DNA from: Scheffersomyces stipitis CBS 6054
Lineage: Eukaryota; Ascomycota; Pichiomycetes; Serinales; Debaryomycetaceae
Length of the DNA: 64,000 nt
Reading direction: 5' to 3'
Assembly: GCF_000209165.1 (NCBI RefSeq)
Contig: NC_009042.1
Coordinates: 806,001 to 870,000, forward strand
In this document: one piece after another, positions 61,949 to 64,000 of the stretch
How the letters are laid out: every line of letters begins with the position of its first letter
Position numbering within the stretch: position 1 is the first letter of the stretch
Notes under the pieces: model-generated
Seen by the model: only the letters and a program-made list of their open reading frames with translations
Told to the model about the DNA's origin: nothing
The model's database searches: none
Translations under genes and position numbers: made by a program

Positions 61949-64000
61949 ATGAGCTCAGACAATCTCAACATTCCTGGTTCTGGAACTAAGAAACCCAAGA
62001 ACCTCCACATCGCCCACCGGCGGCTGCCTTCGGAATTGACAACGTTGATGGTGGAACAGTACAATCTCCAGCGACAATTGGAACAAGTCCAGGCACAACA
62101 GAAGCAGATTCTCCAGCAGCAACAATTGGCTCAACAGCAATACGCTTATCCACCACCACAACAGCAGATTCAACAGCAATCCCAACAGTCACAATCTTCA
62201 GAACTCATGCCACCTCCTGGTTATCGTTCTCACCTGAGATCATCGTCCACTAATGGTCCGGGTAACCAGCAAGCACACAGAAGAACTGGCTCTTCGTCCA
62301 ACAACGCAGCGCAGGGCCACAACAGAAGACATTCGCTTGGTTTGAACGAAGCCATCAAAGCAGCTGCAAACCAGAGGCAGACCAACAGAACTTCTTTGAG
62401 CCCATCGACAACTACACCTTCGTCTTCTGGTGCTGGATCTGATGCTACTGTAGTATCTGGAGGTGGAAACGATGACATTGTTTCTTTCAAATTTCCACCA
62501 CCTCCGTCCAGCGATGATTCTGAATCGCCTTCGTCGTCTCATTCTCGTTCCAGGTCTCTAGCTTATGGCCAACAATCGTTTAAGTTCCCTGCATCTAACT
62601 CTTCGGACAACTTGTTGCCTCCCACTCCTAACTTCTCGATCGGCCAGAGTCCCGAACGAGGCCATCAGAGACGAGGATCTCACTACAGAAGTGGATCCCG
62701 CAACTTTGATGCCAATGGTATCAACTCAAACTGGAGAGCTCAGCAAGGAGCCAGTTCAGCTGGCAACAGTAGTAACAGTAGTAACAGCAGCAGTAGCAAC
62801 AATGGTAATTATCACCAGAGACAAGCTTCTCTGCTAGAACCACCTCAGGCGTCATTTGTTCCTGGTCACAAGCCTCGTAACAGCTCGTATGGAGGTTCTG
62901 TTTCTTCTTTGTCGCACTTCTTGCCTGGATCTGGTGGTGGAAATCACGGAAACACTGCTAACAATGGCCGCAAGTCTCTTTTCGCTCCTTATTTACCCCA
63001 GTCGTCTTTGCCAGAGTTGATTAGCGATGGTCGTTTGGTTACAGGTACGTTAAGAGTTAACAAAAAGAACAGATCAGACGCCTATGTCTCAACGGATGGT
63101 TTATTGGATGCTGATATCTTTATTTGTGGCTCAAAAGATCGTAACAGAGCCTTGGAAGGCGACTTAGTAGCTGTAGAGTTGCTAGTGGTCGACGAGGTTT
63201 GGGATTCCAAGAAAGAGAAAGAAGAGAAAAAGAGAAGAAAAGACAACACGTTGAATTCCAGACCATTGAATGACGATATCCACAATGATGCTACTTCTGC
63301 ACCTTCGAACGAGAGTGGAAGTACCCCAGGTACATCCTTAGAAGATGAAAACGACAGCAATGAGGGGTCTGGTTTGGCTAGAAGAGGCTCGTTGAAACAA
63401 AGACCCACCATGAAGAAGAATGACGACGTAGAGGTAGAGGGCCAGTCGTTATTATTGGTGGAAGAAGAAGAGATCAATGACGATGTCAAGCCGTTGTATG
63501 CTGGCCATGTAGTTGCAGTTGTAGACCGTATTCCTGGGCAATTATTTGCTGGTACATTGGGCTTATTGCGACCAGCGCAAGCCGCCCAGGCTGCATTGGA
63601 TAAGAAAAGCGGTAAAGAATCTTCGGTACAGACCCCCAAGTCTCCCAAGATTGTTTGGTTCAAGCCTACGGACAAGAAAGTGCCCTTGATCGCCATTCCT
63701 ACGGAACAAGCACCCAGAGATTTTGTAGAGAATCACGAAAAGTATGCCAACAGGTTGTTTGTGGCCTCAATTAAGAGATGGCCTATTACATCGTTGCATC
63801 CTTTCGGTACTTTAGTTAGTAGGTTGGGCAAGATTGAAGACCCCAACACTGAGATTGATTCCATCTTGAGGGATAATAACTTTTTATGTGACGAGTATCC
63901 CGATGATTATTCAGATCCTTCGTCCAACGTCTATGACTTACCCAGCACCGAAGCTGAATTGTCCAATCCCGATAGAATCGAGTACTTAAACGATTACATT
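61949..64000 (+). CDS. SSD1: RNA-binding translational repressor Ssd1, N-terminal 684 codons (cut by window edge)
   Basis: ATG at 61949; the frame stays open to the right edge. Ssd1 (about 1250 residues in S. cerevisiae) binds mRNAs of cell-wall proteins, represses their translation, and is controlled by the NDR kinase Cbk1. Seen: the Ssd1 start with KNLHIAHRRLPSEL, a Gln-rich stretch (about 40 to 80), many Cbk1-type sites (H-x-R/K-x-x-S forms HNRRHS, HQRRGS, HYRSGS, HSRSRS, HQRQAS), the HSLGLNEA motif, then the cold-shock-like region SLFAPYLPQSSLPEL, LVTGTLRVNKKNRSDAYV and LDADIFICGSKDRNRALEGD. The degenerate RNase II (RNB) domain expected next lies outside. A charged insertion (about 410 to 510) splits the cold-shock region. 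Confidence 0.97.
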   Translation, partial: MSSDNLNIPGSGTKKPKNLHIAHRRLPSELTTLMVEQYNLQRQLEQVQAQQKQILQQQQLAQQQYAYPPPQQQIQQQSQQSQSSELMPPPGYRSHLRSSSTNGPGNQQAHRRTGSSSNNAAQGHNRRHSLGLNEAIKAAANQRQTNRTSLSPSTTTPSSSGAGSDATVVSGGGNDDIVSFKFPPPPSSDDSESPSSSHSRSRSLAYGQQSFKFPASNSSDNLLPPTPNFSIGQSPERGHQRRGSHYRSGSRNFDANGINSNWRAQQGASSAGNSSNSSNSSSSNNGNYHQRQASLLEPPQASFVPGHKPRNSSYGGSVSSLSHFLPGSGGGNHGNTANNGRKSLFAPYLPQSSLPELISDGRLVTGTLRVNKKNRSDAYVSTDGLLDADIFICGSKDRNRALEGDLVAVELLVVDEVWDSKKEKEEKKRRKDNTLNSRPLNDDIHNDATSAPSNESGSTPGTSLEDENDSNEGSGLARRGSLKQRPTMKKNDDVEVEGQSLLLVEEEEINDDVKPLYAGHVVAVVDRIPGQLFAGTLGLLRPAQAAQAALDKKSGKESSVQTPKSPKIVWFKPTDKKVPLIAIPTEQAPRDFVENHEKYANRLFVASIKRWPITSLHPFGTLVSRLGKIEDPNTEIDSILRDNNFLCDEYPDDYSDPSSNVYDLPSTEAELSNPDRIEYLNDYI

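Noticed and set aside
62565..62837. Open frames overlapping the SSD1 coding region in other frames
   Set aside because: Shadows of the SSD1 reading frame, produced by its Ser/Asn/Gln-rich composition.

Overview
The window is a stretch of nuclear chromosome from a budding yeast (Saccharomycotina), most likely a member of the CTG-Ser clade (Serinales: Candida, Debaryomyces, Scheffersomyces and relatives). All recognisable genes have yeast orthologues, introns are nearly absent, and the one intron found has the yeast GTATGT / TACTAAC / CAG signals. Two in-frame CTG codons (HUA1 codon 2 and codon 21 of the HSF-type factor) fall where orthologues carry serine. The genus is not decided by the sequence; a Scheffersomyces/Spathaspora-like yeast is a guess.

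Layout, 0-28 kb: the start of a PhoD-like phosphatase gene (minus strand, cut by the window edge); a universal-stress-protein gene; tRNA-Ala(AGC); a GAPDH gene; a secreted protein of unknown function; three tandem short-chain dehydrogenase genes whose sequences have been mixed by gene conversion; a mitochondrial hotdog-fold protein; convergent BRE2 (histone methylation) and NSE1 (Smc5/6 complex); a GPI-anchored Crh-type glycosidase; and PFK1.

28-34.6 kb is a 6.7 kb interval without a convincing gene. It holds one likely decayed coding fragment and ends at a large HSF-type transcription factor gene (SFL1-like). Very long upstream regions are common for such regulators in Candida-type yeasts, so this may be regulatory DNA.

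37-64 kb is gene-dense housekeeping DNA: a small basic protein, a two-gene tRNA-Asp/tRNA-Gly unit, an unknown 312-residue protein, GOT1 (with an intron and a 25-base first exon), HUA1, PUT2, JNM1, RBG1, EFG1 (the rRNA-processing factor), SLH1, HAS1, POL31 and the first 684 codons of SSD1. The translation and ribosome-biogenesis genes RBG1/EFG1 and SLH1/HAS1 have CACGTG motifs in their upstream regions. The 2.3 kb upstream of SSD1 contains a dense cluster of the heptamer TAGCGAG.

I found no transposon, CRISPR array, phage or plasmid module, or evidence of a new defence or biosynthetic system. The most informative observations are the mosaic dehydrogenase array, the TAGCGAG cluster, the bicistronic tRNA unit, the doubled zinc module of Hua1, the micro-exon of GOT1 and the CTG decoding evidence.
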